NCBI GenBank assembly: GCA_023257655.1
Contig: JALRBQ010000066.1
Span: 1-55,672 of the forward strand
DNA from: Pseudomonadales bacterium
Lineage (GTDB): Bacteria > Pseudomonadota > Gammaproteobacteria > Pseudomonadales > Pseudohongiellaceae
Length of the DNA: 55,672 nucleotides
Reading direction: 5' to 3'
Shown here: in pieces, positions 12,274-22,329 of the stretch
Layout of the letters: every line of letters starts with the position of its first letter
How positions within the stretch are numbered: the first letter of the stretch is position 1
Translations under genes and position numbers: made by a program
The notes under the pieces: generated by a model
What the model was told of the DNA's origin: nothing
What the model saw: only the letters and a program-made list of their open reading frames with translations
The model's database searches: none

Positions 12274-13575
12274 CTAGACCTTTCTGAGCAAGGCATAAAA
12301 AAAACCGTCTGGGACGTTGCCAGCACCGGGCAGCAACTGTCTCCCGAAACGACATTCTACTCCCCAATCGGCAGTGATGCTTTCATATTTAGCGTCGGAC
12401 GTGGATTCCAGAAAAAGGGCAATCTGGTCTTCGTTTTCCTGCCGGAGGATTGAACAAGTGGTATAGAGCAGCAAGCCACCGGGGGCCAAACAGCGCCAGA
12501 GTTCCCGCAGTAGCAGCTGTTGAGTTTGCAGGAGTCTCTCCACATTGGCCGGCGTCCTCAGCAACTTGATATCCGGGTGTCGACGGATGACGCCGGTGGC
12601 TGAACAGGGGGCATCCAGGAGGACACGATCAAAGCTCTTGCCATCCCACCACTGGCTCGGGTTACCGGCGTCAGCCACCAGCAGTTTGGCCTTGAGCTGC
12701 AGCCGTGCGAGGTTTGCACTGATCCGATTCAGGCGTCCTGCGTCTATATCCAGTGCGACACAATCGGTTAGTAAGGGCTCACTTTCGAGAATGTGGCAGG
12801 TCTTCCCGCCGGGTGCGGCGCAGGCATCGAGTACGCGCAACCCGGGCTGCAATTGCAGAAGTGGTGGAACCAGTTGCGAAGCCTCATCTTGGACACTCAG
12901 CGTGCCTGCGGCGAATCCAGGCAGCGATTCCACAGGCGCCGGGCTCGCGAGATAGACAGCGCAACCTGCCAGTTGACCGGGGAGCGCCGGGCAACCAGCA
13001 GCAGCGAGAGCCGACAAGGCATCGGTGCGGGATTGCCGCTGCACATTCACGCGTAAAGTCATTGGTGGGCGCTCATTGCTGGCAGCGAGTATTTCCGTCA
13101 GCTGTTGTGGCCAGTGCCGCTGCAACTCGTTATACAGCCAGTCAGGAAAGGCGGCCGCTTTGGCCGGTGCGGCAACGGCCAATGACTGTTCCAATTCCGG
13201 CTGTCGTCGCAGATAGTTACGCAGCACGGCATTAACCAGAGATTTGCCCCACGATTTTCCGAGTTGGTTGGCGGCCGCGACGGTTTCGTTAATTACGGCA
13301 TAGTCCGGAGTAGAGAGAGAGCGTAGCTGATACAGACCGACGATCAGCAGACACTTGAGGTCATGATCCTTGCGACGCAGGGGTTGCGTCACCAGGTTCG
13401 CGACGAGGTACTCAAGCGAATAGAACCAGCGACAACAGCCGTAGCAAGTTTCCTGCAACAAGCCATAATCGGCCAGCTCCTGATGCTCGGCCAGACGCGT
13501 GGCGAGTGAACCGCTACCCTCCTCCAGCGCGGCAAGAATCGTAGCAGCGATAGCGCGGCTATTGGTGAGCTTCAT
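12274..13575 (-). CDS. rsmB: 16S rRNA (cytosine-967-C5)-methyltransferase
   Basis: 433-residue SAM-dependent methyltransferase for C967 of 16S rRNA. An N-terminal NusB-like RNA-binding domain spans roughly 1-140. The catalytic domain has the SAM motif DACAAPGGKT, the catalytic-cysteine motif DAPCSATGVIRRHPD and the second cysteine TTCSI. Its start overlaps the stop of fmt by 4 bp, so it is part of def-fmt-rsmB. Confidence 0.96.
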   Translation of the reverse strand: MKLTNSRAIAATILAALEEGSGSLATRLAEHQELADYGLLQETCYGCCRWFYSLEYLVANLVTQPLRRKDHDLKCLLIVGLYQLRSLSTPDYAVINETVAAANQLGKSWGKSLVNAVLRNYLRRQPELEQSLAVAAPAKAAAFPDWLYNELQRHWPQQLTEILAASNERPPMTLRVNVQRQSRTDALSALAAAGCPALPGQLAGCAVYLASPAPVESLPGFAAGTLSVQDEASQLVPPLLQLQPGLRVLDACAAPGGKTCHILESEPLLTDCVALDIDAGRLNRISANLARLQLKAKLLVADAGNPSQWWDGKSFDRVLLDAPCSATGVIRRHPDIKLLRTPANVERLLQTQQLLLRELWRCLAPGGLLLYTTCSILRQENEDQIALFLESTSDAKYESITADWGVECRFGRQLLPGAGNVPDGFFYALLRKV

Positions 13576-14540
13576 CGCGAGGCAGCATCATCGGTGCGCA
13601 GGACAGTGCCCGGACGAAAGAAATCGGCGCGGGAATTCAGCAAGTCTCCTATCTGCATCGCGGTTTTACCAGGGAGCTGCACCACCTGAACGGCCAATTG
13701 TGAACTGCCACAGGCGACCCGAAATTCATCCCTGTTACATGTCAGGATTGTGCCCGGCGTGCTGTCGCGTGGGTCAACGGCCACGACACTTGCGCGCAGA
13801 ATACGCAGGCGCTGGTCACCGAGAAAACTGTAAGCCGGTGTGCGACCGACGCCAGCACGAATCTGCCGATTGATGAGTTCTGCCGATTGCGCCCAGTCGA
13901 TCACAGCTTCGGACTTTTCCAGTTTTGCAGCATAGCTGCTTTGCGAAGAGTCCTGTTTTTCAGCTTTTTTCTGCAATTCCTGTAGATTATCAAGTGTGCG
14001 CAACAAAGCGATACCGCCGGCAGCAGCAAGCCGGCTCTCAAGATCTTCACGTGTATCGGTTTCGGAAATGGCAATAGACTCAGTAGTGAGCATGTCGCCG
14101 GTATCCAGTCCGGCATCCATCTGCATAATAGTGACACCTGTCACCCTATCACCGGCAAGAAGTGCTCGCTCGATAGGTGCGGCACCGCGCCAACGAGGCA
14201 GCAGAGACGCGTGCACATTGATGCAGCCAAACCTGGGAATGTCGAGTATCGCCTGTGGCAAGATGAGCCCGTAAGCGACGACCACAAGCAGATCCGGCGC
14301 GATCGCAGCGAATTCCGTCTGCGCCTCCGCAGACTTCAGACTGACGGGTTGGGCGACGGGGATCCCATGCGCGTTAGCCAACTGCTTGACGGCGCTCGGC
14401 ACCAACTTGTTGCCGCGACCGGAGGGGCGATCCGGCTGAGTGTAAACCGCGGCGACATGATGCGAACTGGCCAGTAAAACCTGTAGGTGTGCAGCGGCAA
14501 AGGCAGGGGTTCCTGCAAAACAGAGGCGTAGCATTGACAT
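13572..14540 (-). CDS. fmt: Methionyl-tRNA formyltransferase
   Basis: 322-residue enzyme that formylates Met-tRNA(fMet) using 10-formyl-THF to make the initiator tRNA. The N-terminal FAGTPAFAAAHL fits the family. The catalytic block INVHASLLPRWRGAAPIERA carries the conserved Asn and His, and MDAGLDTGDML carries the catalytic Asp. A C-terminal OB-like tRNA-binding domain follows. It lies 6 bp downstream of def and overlaps rsmB. Confidence is high. Confidence 0.97.
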   Translation of the reverse strand: MSMLRLCFAGTPAFAAAHLQVLLASSHHVAAVYTQPDRPSGRGNKLVPSAVKQLANAHGIPVAQPVSLKSAEAQTEFAAIAPDLLVVVAYGLILPQAILDIPRFGCINVHASLLPRWRGAAPIERALLAGDRVTGVTIMQMDAGLDTGDMLTTESIAISETDTREDLESRLAAAGGIALLRTLDNLQELQKKAEKQDSSQSSYAAKLEKSEAVIDWAQSAELINRQIRAGVGRTPAYSFLGDQRLRILRASVVAVDPRDSTPGTILTCNRDEFRVACGSSQLAVQVVQLPGKTAMQIGDLLNSRADFFRPGTVLRTDDAASR

Positions 14541-14546
14541 CGGTTC

Positions 14547-15053
14547 CTAGGCGGACTGCTTATGTTCTTTTTCGAGCTTGGTTCGAATCCGCTGCCGCTT
14601 CAGGGCGCTGATGTAATCGACGAAGAGTTTGCCATCGAGGTGATCGATTTCATGTTGAATGCAGGTAGCCAACAAGCCATCTGCCTCCAGTTCGAAAGGT
14701 GTGCCCATTCGATCGAGTGCCTTCACTCGAATCATGTAAGGGCGCGAAACCGTCTCATAGAATCCCGGTACCGAAAGACAGCCCTCATCATATTCGGAGA
14801 GGCCGGGCTGGATTATTTCCACGGTTGGATTAATAAATACTTGAGGACTATCCTTATTTTCCGATACATCTAATACCAGCAGTCTCTTGTGGACATTGAT
14901 CTGCGTTGCCGCGAGGCCGATACCCTGTGCCTCGTACATGGTTTCAAACATGGAATCGATCAGGATTTGCAGATCGGCATCGAAATCAGTAACTGGCGTC
15001 GCGACTTTACGCAGTCTGGGGTCAGGAAATTCCAGTATTTGTAAAACTGCCAT
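14547..15053 (-). CDS. def: Peptide deformylase
   Basis: 168-residue metalloenzyme removing the N-formyl group from nascent proteins. All three family motifs are present: GIGLAATQI near residue 46, EGCLSVPG with the metal-ligand Cys, and QHEIDHLDG with the two His ligands and the catalytic Glu. It is the first gene of def-fmt-rsmB, facing away from the LysM gene. Confidence 0.97.
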   Translation of the reverse strand: MAVLQILEFPDPRLRKVATPVTDFDADLQILIDSMFETMYEAQGIGLAATQINVHKRLLVLDVSENKDSPQVFINPTVEIIQPGLSEYDEGCLSVPGFYETVSRPYMIRVKALDRMGTPFELEADGLLATCIQHEIDHLDGKLFVDYISALKRQRIRTKLEKEHKQSA

Positions 15054-15235
15054 AGTGCTCGAGCGCCTTGAGTTCCGGGGATAGCTACCGGGATGAAAGA
15101 CCGGAATTCGGTAAATTTGCAGTCTGTGAACTGCGTCTAGTGATAATTATAGCCCATTGCTACCATAGCCATGGGCCCTAGAGCGGAATTGTAATAATTA
15201 AGAAACAGGGATTAAAGCAAATTCTACTGACCCTG

Positions 15236-16294
15236 ATGATCAGCCTCCTGCTGCCGCTCTTTCAGGTGCCGGCCCTGGGTCAGAGCAGCCTGCTTCTGCC
15301 TGATTATCCGGCCAGCTATGTTGTCACAGAAGACGATACCTTGTGGACAATTGCCAGCCAATTCCTGCGAGATCCCGAAAGATGGCCGGAAGTATGGACA
15401 CCTGATACCTATCTGGATGACTCCGATCTGATCTATCCCGGGGATATTCTCCTGGTGAGCTTCGATGGTGGCAGTCCTCGCATCCTCATGCAGCGGGGCG
15501 ATCGCATGATGGAGAAATTGAGTCCCTCAATGCGACCACAGACACTGACCAGCGCTATTCCGGCGATTCCTCTTGAAGCCATCGAAAACAGTTTCTCCCG
15601 TAATCGCATAGTCACCCAGGCAGAATTTGATGCCGCACCCTATATCGTGGCCAATACGGGCAATAACCTCGCCATCGGTACCGGCGATGAGGTGTTTGCT
15701 CCCGGAATCTGGCCCACCGGCACCAGCACCTTCGAGATCTATCGTGCCGGTCGCCACTACTGGGATGCCTCTGGTGAAGTGGATCTGGGGCTCGAAGTTG
15801 AATATCTGGGGTTTGCCAGCATAGAAGCCACTGAATCCGATGGCGTTAACCGGATGCTGATCAATAACAGCAGCAAGGAAATTCGGGTCGGCGACCGGTT
15901 GCTGATTCGGGAACAGTCGCGCATCAATGCCACGATCTTCCCCACTGAGCCAGCTTCCCATCTTCAGGGAGAGATTATCGCCTTCCTGAACAACGACTCG
16001 CTGGCTTCGCAGCTCGACACCGTCGTCATTAATCTGGGATTACGGGACAATCTGGAAATTGGCAACATCCTGTCGATTAGGCAGCCAGGGGTTACCATGA
16101 CGGATGAAGTGGAATGTAGCCGCATGAGTTTCAAGGAACGATTCAGCAACCTCTTCAAACGCGACTCGTTGCAATTACCGGCAGAAGAGATCGGTGTCAT
16201 CCTGGTTTACAAGACCTTTGAGCAGGTGAGTTACGCTGTCATCATCGATAACACGGCACCGGCAAAGCTGCACAATCCGGTGGTAAGCCCTTAA
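15236..16294 (+). CDS. Exported LysM-domain protein (TsaP-like)
   Basis: 352 residues counted from the ATG at 15236. A LysM domain follows the signal peptide: YVVTEDDTLWTIASQFL, then PERWPEVW and IYPGDILLV. The remainder is a beta-rich region as in the PA0020/TsaP family, which in some bacteria ties type IV pilus secretins to peptidoglycan. The frame stays open upstream. Codons 15197-15235 would add IKKQGLKQILLTL, giving a textbook basic n-region before the hydrophobic core. No ATG, GTG or TTG is available there, so translation may begin at ATT (15197). The ATG at 15236 has no ribosome binding site. The protein sits just before dprA, as in Pseudomonas. Confidence 0.85.
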   Translation: MISLLLPLFQVPALGQSSLLLPDYPASYVVTEDDTLWTIASQFLRDPERWPEVWTPDTYLDDSDLIYPGDILLVSFDGGSPRILMQRGDRMMEKLSPSMRPQTLTSAIPAIPLEAIENSFSRNRIVTQAEFDAAPYIVANTGNNLAIGTGDEVFAPGIWPTGTSTFEIYRAGRHYWDASGEVDLGLEVEYLGFASIEATESDGVNRMLINNSSKEIRVGDRLLIREQSRINATIFPTEPASHLQGEIIAFLNNDSLASQLDTVVINLGLRDNLEIGNILSIRQPGVTMTDEVECSRMSFKERFSNLFKRDSLQLPAEEIGVILVYKTFEQVSYAVIIDNTAPAKLHNPVVSP

Positions 16295-16348
16295 CTCACC
16301 ACGCATCGCCCGAACCGCTCCACCCATTCCATCGCTCAGGGAAGAACC

Positions 16349-17467
16349 ATGGAATCTCGACTGTTGGCGTACCTGCGCCTCTCGGACTGTGAGCACCTCT
16401 CCGCTTTACTCTGTACCCGGCTAATTCAGCAAATGGGTTCGATCGCGAGCCTGAGTACGGCGGCTGATGCGGCGATACTGGGCTGCGGTGTGCGTGCCTA
16501 TCAGCTCGACGCCTTGCGACGGGTGCTGGCAACAAACCAGGACACACCGGGCATTGACGCAGTGCGGCGCTGGAACGAAGACCCGAACCATCATCTTTTG
16601 AGCTTCGAAGACGCCGCCTACCCGCCGCTACTTCGAGAGATTGCAGTACCGCCATTGGTGCTGTTTGTGCGCGGACAGTTGGAGGTTCTCTCGCGAACAC
16701 AGATTGCCATCGTCGGTAGTCGCCGCGCGAGCAACTACGGACTCAGGACGGCCTATTGGTTGGCGCACGAATTGGGGACAGCCGAGTTGGTGGTAAGCAG
16801 TGGTCTTGCTCGCGGTATCGATAGCCGTGCGCATGCCGGGGCACTCGACGCCGGAGCTCCTACCATCGCAATCATTGGAACCGGTATTGACAGCATCTAT
16901 CCGCCCAGCAATAAGGAGCTGGCTGCCGCTATTGAAAATAATGGCGCACTGGTATCCGAGTTCCCCCTCGGCACGCCACCGAAGCGGGAGAACTTCCCGC
17001 GCCGGAATCGAATCATGAGTGGCATGAGTATCGGAACGGTTGTCGTAGAGGGCGCACTGCGAAGCGGATCCCTGATCACGGCAAGGCTGGCAGTGGAACA
17101 GAATCGCGAGGTCTTTGCGGTGCCGGGCCCGATCACGAATCAGAATTCAGCGGGCTGTCATCAATTGATTCGGGAAGGCGCGTTGCTGGTTCAGCAACCC
17201 GGAGATATTTTGGATGAGTTGGGTCTGAAGCATCCTGCCGGGCAAGGCTCCGTGCCAATCGGACCCGGTACCTCAGGCAGAAACAACGACGGCAAAAAGG
17301 CGGCGTTGCGTGCCTCCCTGTTGGAACTGATCGGAGAAGAGGGTTGCGAATTGGAAACCCTCATTGTGGCAACAGGACTCGGGTATCAATCCTTACTGGG
17401 CCAACTGCTGGAACTGGAACTGAGCAATCGCTTGCAGCAACTGGGCGGTCGTTACTATGTGCGTTAA
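16349..17467 (+). CDS. dprA: DNA processing protein DprA (Smf)
   Basis: 372-residue protein that binds incoming single-stranded DNA and loads RecA during natural transformation; it is also present in many non-transformable bacteria. An N-terminal SAM-like region is followed by the Rossmann-like core with IVGSRRASNYG, VVSSGLARGIDSRAH, GTGIDSIYPPSN, FPRRNRIMSGMS and SGSLITARLA. The C terminus (about 310-372) looks like the winged-helix DML1-type domain. The ATG is preceded by AGGGAAGAACC, a good ribosome binding site. Confidence 0.96.
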   Translation: MESRLLAYLRLSDCEHLSALLCTRLIQQMGSIASLSTAADAAILGCGVRAYQLDALRRVLATNQDTPGIDAVRRWNEDPNHHLLSFEDAAYPPLLREIAVPPLVLFVRGQLEVLSRTQIAIVGSRRASNYGLRTAYWLAHELGTAELVVSSGLARGIDSRAHAGALDAGAPTIAIIGTGIDSIYPPSNKELAAAIENNGALVSEFPLGTPPKRENFPRRNRIMSGMSIGTVVVEGALRSGSLITARLAVEQNREVFAVPGPITNQNSAGCHQLIREGALLVQQPGDILDELGLKHPAGQGSVPIGPGTSGRNNDGKKAALRASLLELIGEEGCELETLIVATGLGYQSLLGQLLELELSNRLQQLGGRYYVR

Positions 17468-17592
17468 TGCGGGCATTGATCCAGAAAAGGCGAACTCGCG
17501 TAACGGCCACCGAAACAAAAGAACGTCTGCCTTGCATCGCCCCGGCGACTGAGGTAGTTTCCCCGTTTTGCCAGAACTAGCGGAAATCACCA

Positions 17593-18093
17593 ATGACAAA
17601 ACCCTTTGTAGCCATCCTGATGGGATCGGAAAATGACTTGAGCATCATGCATTTGGCAACAGATGTCTTCAAGAAGCTGGATATTGCCTTCGAGATCCGC
17701 GTTACCTCGGCACATCGTACGCCGGCTGCTACGCAACACTACATCAGTGACGCCGAAGCGCGCGGATGCCAGATATTCATCGCCGGCGCCGGACTCGCGG
17801 CCCATTTGGCCGGCGCGACCGCCGCACACACTACCAAGCCTGTTATCGGAGTTCCCATCGACGCCGGCCCTTTGAACGGACTGGATGCCCTGCTGTCGAC
17901 GGTGCAGATGCCCGGCGGAATTCCGGTAGCGACAGTCGCAATAGGCAAGGCCGGCGCGAAAAACGCTGCCTACCTTGCTGCCCAGATGCTGGCGCTCTCC
18001 GACAGTGAACTTGCCGCACGCGTCAAAGCGGAACGGCAGGCCAATGCCGACAATGTCATGGCTCAGAACGAAGCACTGCAGGCGTCGCTCTAA
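17593..18093 (+). CDS. purE: N5-carboxyaminoimidazole ribonucleotide mutase
   Basis: 166-residue purine enzyme converting N5-CAIR to CAIR. The phosphate-binding motif MGSENDLSIM and the catalytic-region SAHRTP are seen near the N terminus, and AGAGLAAHLAG and PLNGLDALLSTVQMP follow. It is the class I (PurK-dependent) type by length and motifs. No purK is next to it, unlike the common purEK pair, so PurK must be encoded elsewhere. tsaC follows 23 bp downstream. Confidence 0.95.
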   Translation: MTKPFVAILMGSENDLSIMHLATDVFKKLDIAFEIRVTSAHRTPAATQHYISDAEARGCQIFIAGAGLAAHLAGATAAHTTKPVIGVPIDAGPLNGLDALLSTVQMPGGIPVATVAIGKAGAKNAAYLAAQMLALSDSELAARVKAERQANADNVMAQNEALQASL

Positions 18094-18116
18094 CCGAGCT
18101 CCTGGACAGTCAGTCA

Positions 18117-18671
18117 GTGAGTACGCCCAGTTTGGACACAGCATGTGAAGTACTCCGGGCTGGCGGTGTAATCGCCTACCCCACCGAAGCCGTGTGGGGT
18201 TTGGGCTGCGACCCGAACAATGCTGCTGCCATCGAACGACTGCTTCTGCTCAAACGGCGCCCGCGCGAGAAGGGTTTGATTCTGGTCGCTGCCAACCAGG
18301 AACAGATTGCACCACTGCTTGCTCCCCTTTCGACATCCCAACGTGCCCAGCTGGACGCGACTTGGCCGGGACCAATAACCTGGCTGATTCCTGACACCAA
18401 CCAGCTTTTCTCCTCCTGGGTGCGAGGCGACCATGCCTCTGTGGCTATCCGGGTGAGCGCGCACCCCGTTGTGCAGAGACTCTGTCTTGCTTACGGTGGT
18501 CCAGTCGTTTCGACCTCTGCCAATACGGCCGGTGAGCCGGAAATTAGAGATAGATCAGAATTGGAAGCCGTGTTTGGCGACACAATTGACGGAGTCGTCT
18601 CCGGGTCGCTCGGCAATGCCGCCGGAGTTTCTGAGATACGTGATTTGTTGACAGGCGCTGTATTGCGCTAG
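18117..18671 (+). CDS. tsaC: Threonylcarbamoyl-AMP synthase
   Basis: 184-residue YrdC/Sua5-family enzyme making threonylcarbamoyl-AMP for the t6A37 modification of ANN-decoding tRNAs. Family signatures are VIAYPTEAVWGLGCDP, LLKRRPREKGLILVA, TWPGPITWLIP and VSTSANTAGEP. The start is a GTG at 18117. Gammaproteobacterial TsaC is the short form without a Sua5 domain, which fits here. The dprA-...-tsaC-hemF-aroE order is conserved. Confidence 0.95.
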   Translation: MSTPSLDTACEVLRAGGVIAYPTEAVWGLGCDPNNAAAIERLLLLKRRPREKGLILVAANQEQIAPLLAPLSTSQRAQLDATWPGPITWLIPDTNQLFSSWVRGDHASVAIRVSAHPVVQRLCLAYGGPVVSTSANTAGEPEIRDRSELEAVFGDTIDGVVSGSLGNAAGVSEIRDLLTGAVLR

Positions 18672-18687
18672 AGGCAACAAGAGATGA

Positions 18688-19620
<933 letters not shown>

Positions 19621-19683
19621 AGTTGCGATAATTACTTACGCCTGATTGTCAGATCACAAGGCATCGCACGAGAAGTCACCAAA

Positions 19684-20496
19684 ATGTCCAGATATGCAGT
19701 GATCGGTAAACCGGTAGGACACAGCAAGTCACCGCTGATTCACCGTCTGTTCGCCGAGCAAACCGGACAGGATGTGCAGTATGAGGCCATTGAAGTAGAA
19801 CTCGAGGCGCTCACTATCTTTGTGAAACAGTTCTTCGAGAACGGCGGTGCTGGCCTCAACGTGACTCTGCCCTATAAAGAGCAGGTTTATGCGCTCGCGC
19901 AGTCCCGATCGAACCGGGCACAGCAAGCACAGGCTGCCAACACTCTGTTTCTGGACACAGATGGCAATCTCACTGCCGACAACACGGACGGCATCGGTCT
20001 GGTGCGCGACCTGCGTGACAACAACAGAGTCGAGATCAGAGATCGCCGCGTCTTGCTTTTAGGTGCGGGTGGCGCTGCGCGCGGGGCGCTCGGTGCACTG
20101 CTGGCCGAAGCGCCGGCCTCACTGGTTATCGCGAATCGAACAATGGGGAAGGCCGAACAGTTGCAGCAGGAGTTCCGATCCCTGCACCCCATCGAGGTGC
20201 GGGAGTTCGCTGAATTGAGCGGCATGCACTTCGATCTGATCATCAATGCCACCTCCATGGGAATTCACAACGAGGTTCCGCCAATATCGGCCACCTTGCT
20301 GGCAACGACCTGTTGCTGCTATGACATGATGTACAGCCATGGCAAGACAGCGTTCGTGGAGTGGGCAGAGCAGGCGGGCGCGACTCAGGCTCTGGACGGA
20401 ATTGGCATGTTGGTGGAGCAAGCGGCCGAGGCTTTCGCGATCTGGCGCGGCGTGCATCCGGAGACCGCGTCGGTGATTGCGCAGCTGCGCGGCTAA
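19684..20496 (+). CDS. aroE: Shikimate dehydrogenase (NADP+)
   Basis: 270-residue enzyme reducing 3-dehydroshikimate in aromatic amino acid synthesis. The substrate-binding VIGKPVGHSKSP lies at the N terminus. NVTLPYKE carries the catalytic Lys, DNTDGIG the conserved Asp, and LLLGAGGAARGAL is the NADP Rossmann motif. INATSMG and the C-terminal GIGMLVEQAAEAF complete the set. A bidirectional terminator follows. Confidence 0.97.
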   Translation: MSRYAVIGKPVGHSKSPLIHRLFAEQTGQDVQYEAIEVELEALTIFVKQFFENGGAGLNVTLPYKEQVYALAQSRSNRAQQAQAANTLFLDTDGNLTADNTDGIGLVRDLRDNNRVEIRDRRVLLLGAGGAARGALGALLAEAPASLVIANRTMGKAEQLQQEFRSLHPIEVREFAELSGMHFDLIINATSMGIHNEVPPISATLLATTCCCYDMMYSHGKTAFVEWAEQAGATQALDGIGMLVEQAAEAFAIWRGVHPETASVIAQLRG

Positions 20497-20521
20497 TCCT
20501 TGAAGAGTTTCTTGCAGGCAG

Positions 20522-20557
20522 AAAAAAAGCTATTGATCACTCAATAGCCTTTTTTTA
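20522..20557. terminator. Bidirectional rho-independent terminator between aroE and the oxidase operon
   Basis: The stem GCTATTGA (20529-20536) and TCAATAGC (20541-20548) closes a 4-base loop. It is flanked by A7 on the left and CT7 on the right, so either transcript ends in a GC-capped hairpin and a U-run. It would end aroE mRNA on the plus strand and the cytochrome oxidase mRNA on the minus strand. Confidence 0.9.
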
Positions 20558-20572
20558 TTGCGGCGCTAAAGT

Positions 20573-20968
20573 TTAGTGTGCTTCAGCGGCTTCGCCGTGA
20601 CCTGCATCCTCATGATGAATATCATTTGGTCCCAGTGCCACCGCATTGCGATCATGACCCATGTAGTCGAATCGAGTCCCTTCCGTGTAGGCACCTTCGA
20701 CTGCCATGAAGCTGATCAAGAGCAGTAATACGACGGGCGGTCCGAGAATCGTGAACACCAGCGCCATTCTTTCCCAGACCACGTGCATGAAGATGGCGAC
20801 GATGAATCCGGCTTTCAGAATCATGAAGATGATTACGAGCGCCCAGCGCATGCTACCTTGAACATTGTAATAATCGACAAGGTAAGAGAATGTGCTGAGT
20901 ACGAACAGTAATACCCAGATTTTGTAGTAAATCCCCAGGGGATGTTGTTGACCTGCTTCAGATGACAT
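20573..20968 (-). CDS. Cytochrome c oxidase subunit IV-like membrane protein
   Basis: 131-residue small subunit with three predicted transmembrane helices (about 13-32, 39-62 and 69-93), followed by a His/Glu/Ala-rich polar C-terminal tail ending HGEAAEAH. The core belongs to the prokaryotic subunit IV family (COX4_pro/CyoD-like), which helps assemble CuB and subunit I in caa3 and bo3 oxidases. It is the last gene of the minus-strand oxidase operon, 12 bp after the second subunit III. The tail could bind metal, but this is inference. Confidence 0.85.
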   Translation of the reverse strand: MSSEAGQQHPLGIYYKIWVLLFVLSTFSYLVDYYNVQGSMRWALVIIFMILKAGFIVAIFMHVVWERMALVFTILGPPVVLLLLISFMAVEGAYTEGTRFDYMGHDRNAVALGPNDIHHEDAGHGEAAEAH

Positions 20969-20980
20969 CTCTGTCCCCTC

Positions 20981-21661
20981 TTACAATAAGTAGAAAAATG
21001 CGAAAATGAATACCCACACCAGATCCACGAAGTGCCAGTAAAGCCCGGCAATCTCGACGATCTCGAACCCTTTCTTGTCATAGTCTCCACGTTTGACCTT
21101 GAAGGCGACAATCAACAGATAAATAACACCCGCTGATACGTGCAAACCGTGGAAGCCAGTGATCATGAAGAACACGGATCCGAACTGGGGTGCGCCGAAC
21201 GGGTTGCCCCAGGGCCGCACGCCTTCATCCAGAATAAGCTTGCTCCACTCGAATGCCTGCATGCTTACGAAGGTCACGCCAAACGCGGCGGTCGCACACA
21301 TGAGCCAGAAGGTCTTCATCTTGTCCTTGCGATAGCCCATATTCACGGCCATTGCCATGGTTCCGGAGCTACTGATCAGAACGAAGGTCATGATCGCAAT
21401 CAGGATAAGCGGGATAGGCGCACCGCCAAACGACAGGGCGAAGATTTCACTCTGCGGTGGCCAAGGCTGAGTGGTTGTCATGCGGACATTCAAATACCCT
21501 GTCAGGAAACAGGTGAAAATGAAGGTATCGCTGACGAGGAAGATCCACATCATGGCCTTGCCCCACGGCACATGATAGGTCTGTTTGTCTGCGGTCCAGT
21601 CGTCGACGAGACCGTCGAGACCGCTCTGAGGTTGTGCTTGATTTACAGCTAGTTCGCTCAT
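20981..21661 (-). CDS. Cytochrome c oxidase subunit III
   Basis: 226-residue heme-copper oxidase subunit III. Seen are the N-terminal PWGKAMMWIFLVSDTFIF, five or more membrane helices, FMITGFHGLHVSAGVIYLL and the ending YWHFVDLVWVFIFAFFYLL, all typical. It stabilises subunit I and its proton uptake. A shorter relative (21715-22329) lies just upstream in the same operon, so the locus encodes two subunit III proteins, resembling CoxO/CoxP of coxMNOP-type oxidases. Confidence 0.92.
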   Translation of the reverse strand: MSELAVNQAQPQSGLDGLVDDWTADKQTYHVPWGKAMMWIFLVSDTFIFTCFLTGYLNVRMTTTQPWPPQSEIFALSFGGAPIPLILIAIMTFVLISSSGTMAMAVNMGYRKDKMKTFWLMCATAAFGVTFVSMQAFEWSKLILDEGVRPWGNPFGAPQFGSVFFMITGFHGLHVSAGVIYLLIVAFKVKRGDYDKKGFEIVEIAGLYWHFVDLVWVFIFAFFYLL

Positions 21662-21714
21662 CCTATATTCCCGTAAAAATAGCTAATCTGTTGTTCGTTT
21701 TCGTTGTAATCGAT

Positions 21715-22329
21715 TCAGGTGTTTGACAGTACGGCAAACAAAACCAGCCATACGATCAACAGGAAATGCCAGTACAGCGTACAAAGCTGTATGCTCAGAC
21801 GCACATCCTTGATTTCACTGCCAGACAGTAATCGAATCGAGCTCTTGCTCCACACCCACAGGCCACCCAACATGTGCACGGCATGGACGCCGGTCAGCAG
21901 GAAGAAGAAGGAGGCGGCGGGATTGGATGCGACGTAGTAACCAGCAGCATTCAGATCACCCCAGGCACTCAACTGGCCAGCGATGAACAGCACGGCGAAG
22001 ACACCGCCGCCGATGAATGCTGTCTTGATGTTTTTGCGTGAACCGCTGTCGGCGATATTGCGTGCCCACTGGAACAGGACGCTGCTGACGACGAGCAATC
22101 CGGTGTTGAACCAGAGTTTTGCAGGGTCTTCAATCGGCGCCCAGTCCGGCAATTCCATACGGATGAAATAGCCCACAGTAAACAGTGAGAACACGACGGT
22201 CGCGACGACCAGGAAGAACACCAGGGCAACGCGTTCCGGAGCGGTATCAAAGGCACCCGTGGGGCGCAGGCCACCAATGATGCCCTTGCGCTCCCAGGAT
22301 TTATCCGCGAGTAGTTTGAATATGCTCAC
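21715..22329 (-). CDS. Second cytochrome c oxidase subunit III family protein
   Basis: 204 residues and five predicted transmembrane segments, the usual short subunit III form. Family features are PERVALVFFLVVATVVFSLF, FFLLTGVHAVHMLGG and YWHFLLIVWLVLF. Its start overlaps the subunit I stop by 4 bp (ATGA type), implying coupled translation. It is more divergent than the longer subunit III next to it. In rhizobial coxMNOP loci two such proteins follow subunit I, the closest arrangement I know. Confidence 0.88.
   Translation of the reverse strand: MSIFKLLADKSWERKGIIGGLRPTGAFDTAPERVALVFFLVVATVVFSLFTVGYFIRMELPDWAPIEDPAKLWFNTGLLVVSSVLFQWARNIADSGSRKNIKTAFIGGGVFAVLFIAGQLSAWGDLNAAGYYVASNPAASFFFLLTGVHAVHMLGGLWVWSKSSIRLLSGSEIKDVRLSIQLCTLYWHFLLIVWLVLFAVLSNT

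Noticed and set aside
14048..14053. CACGTG core as a further parS site
   Set aside because: Flanks do not match the parS arms (TTCACGTGTATC).
14580..14590. GGTTCGAATCC, identical to a tRNA T-arm loop
   Set aside because: It lies inside def, and no matching acceptor, D-arm or anticodon stem was found around it.
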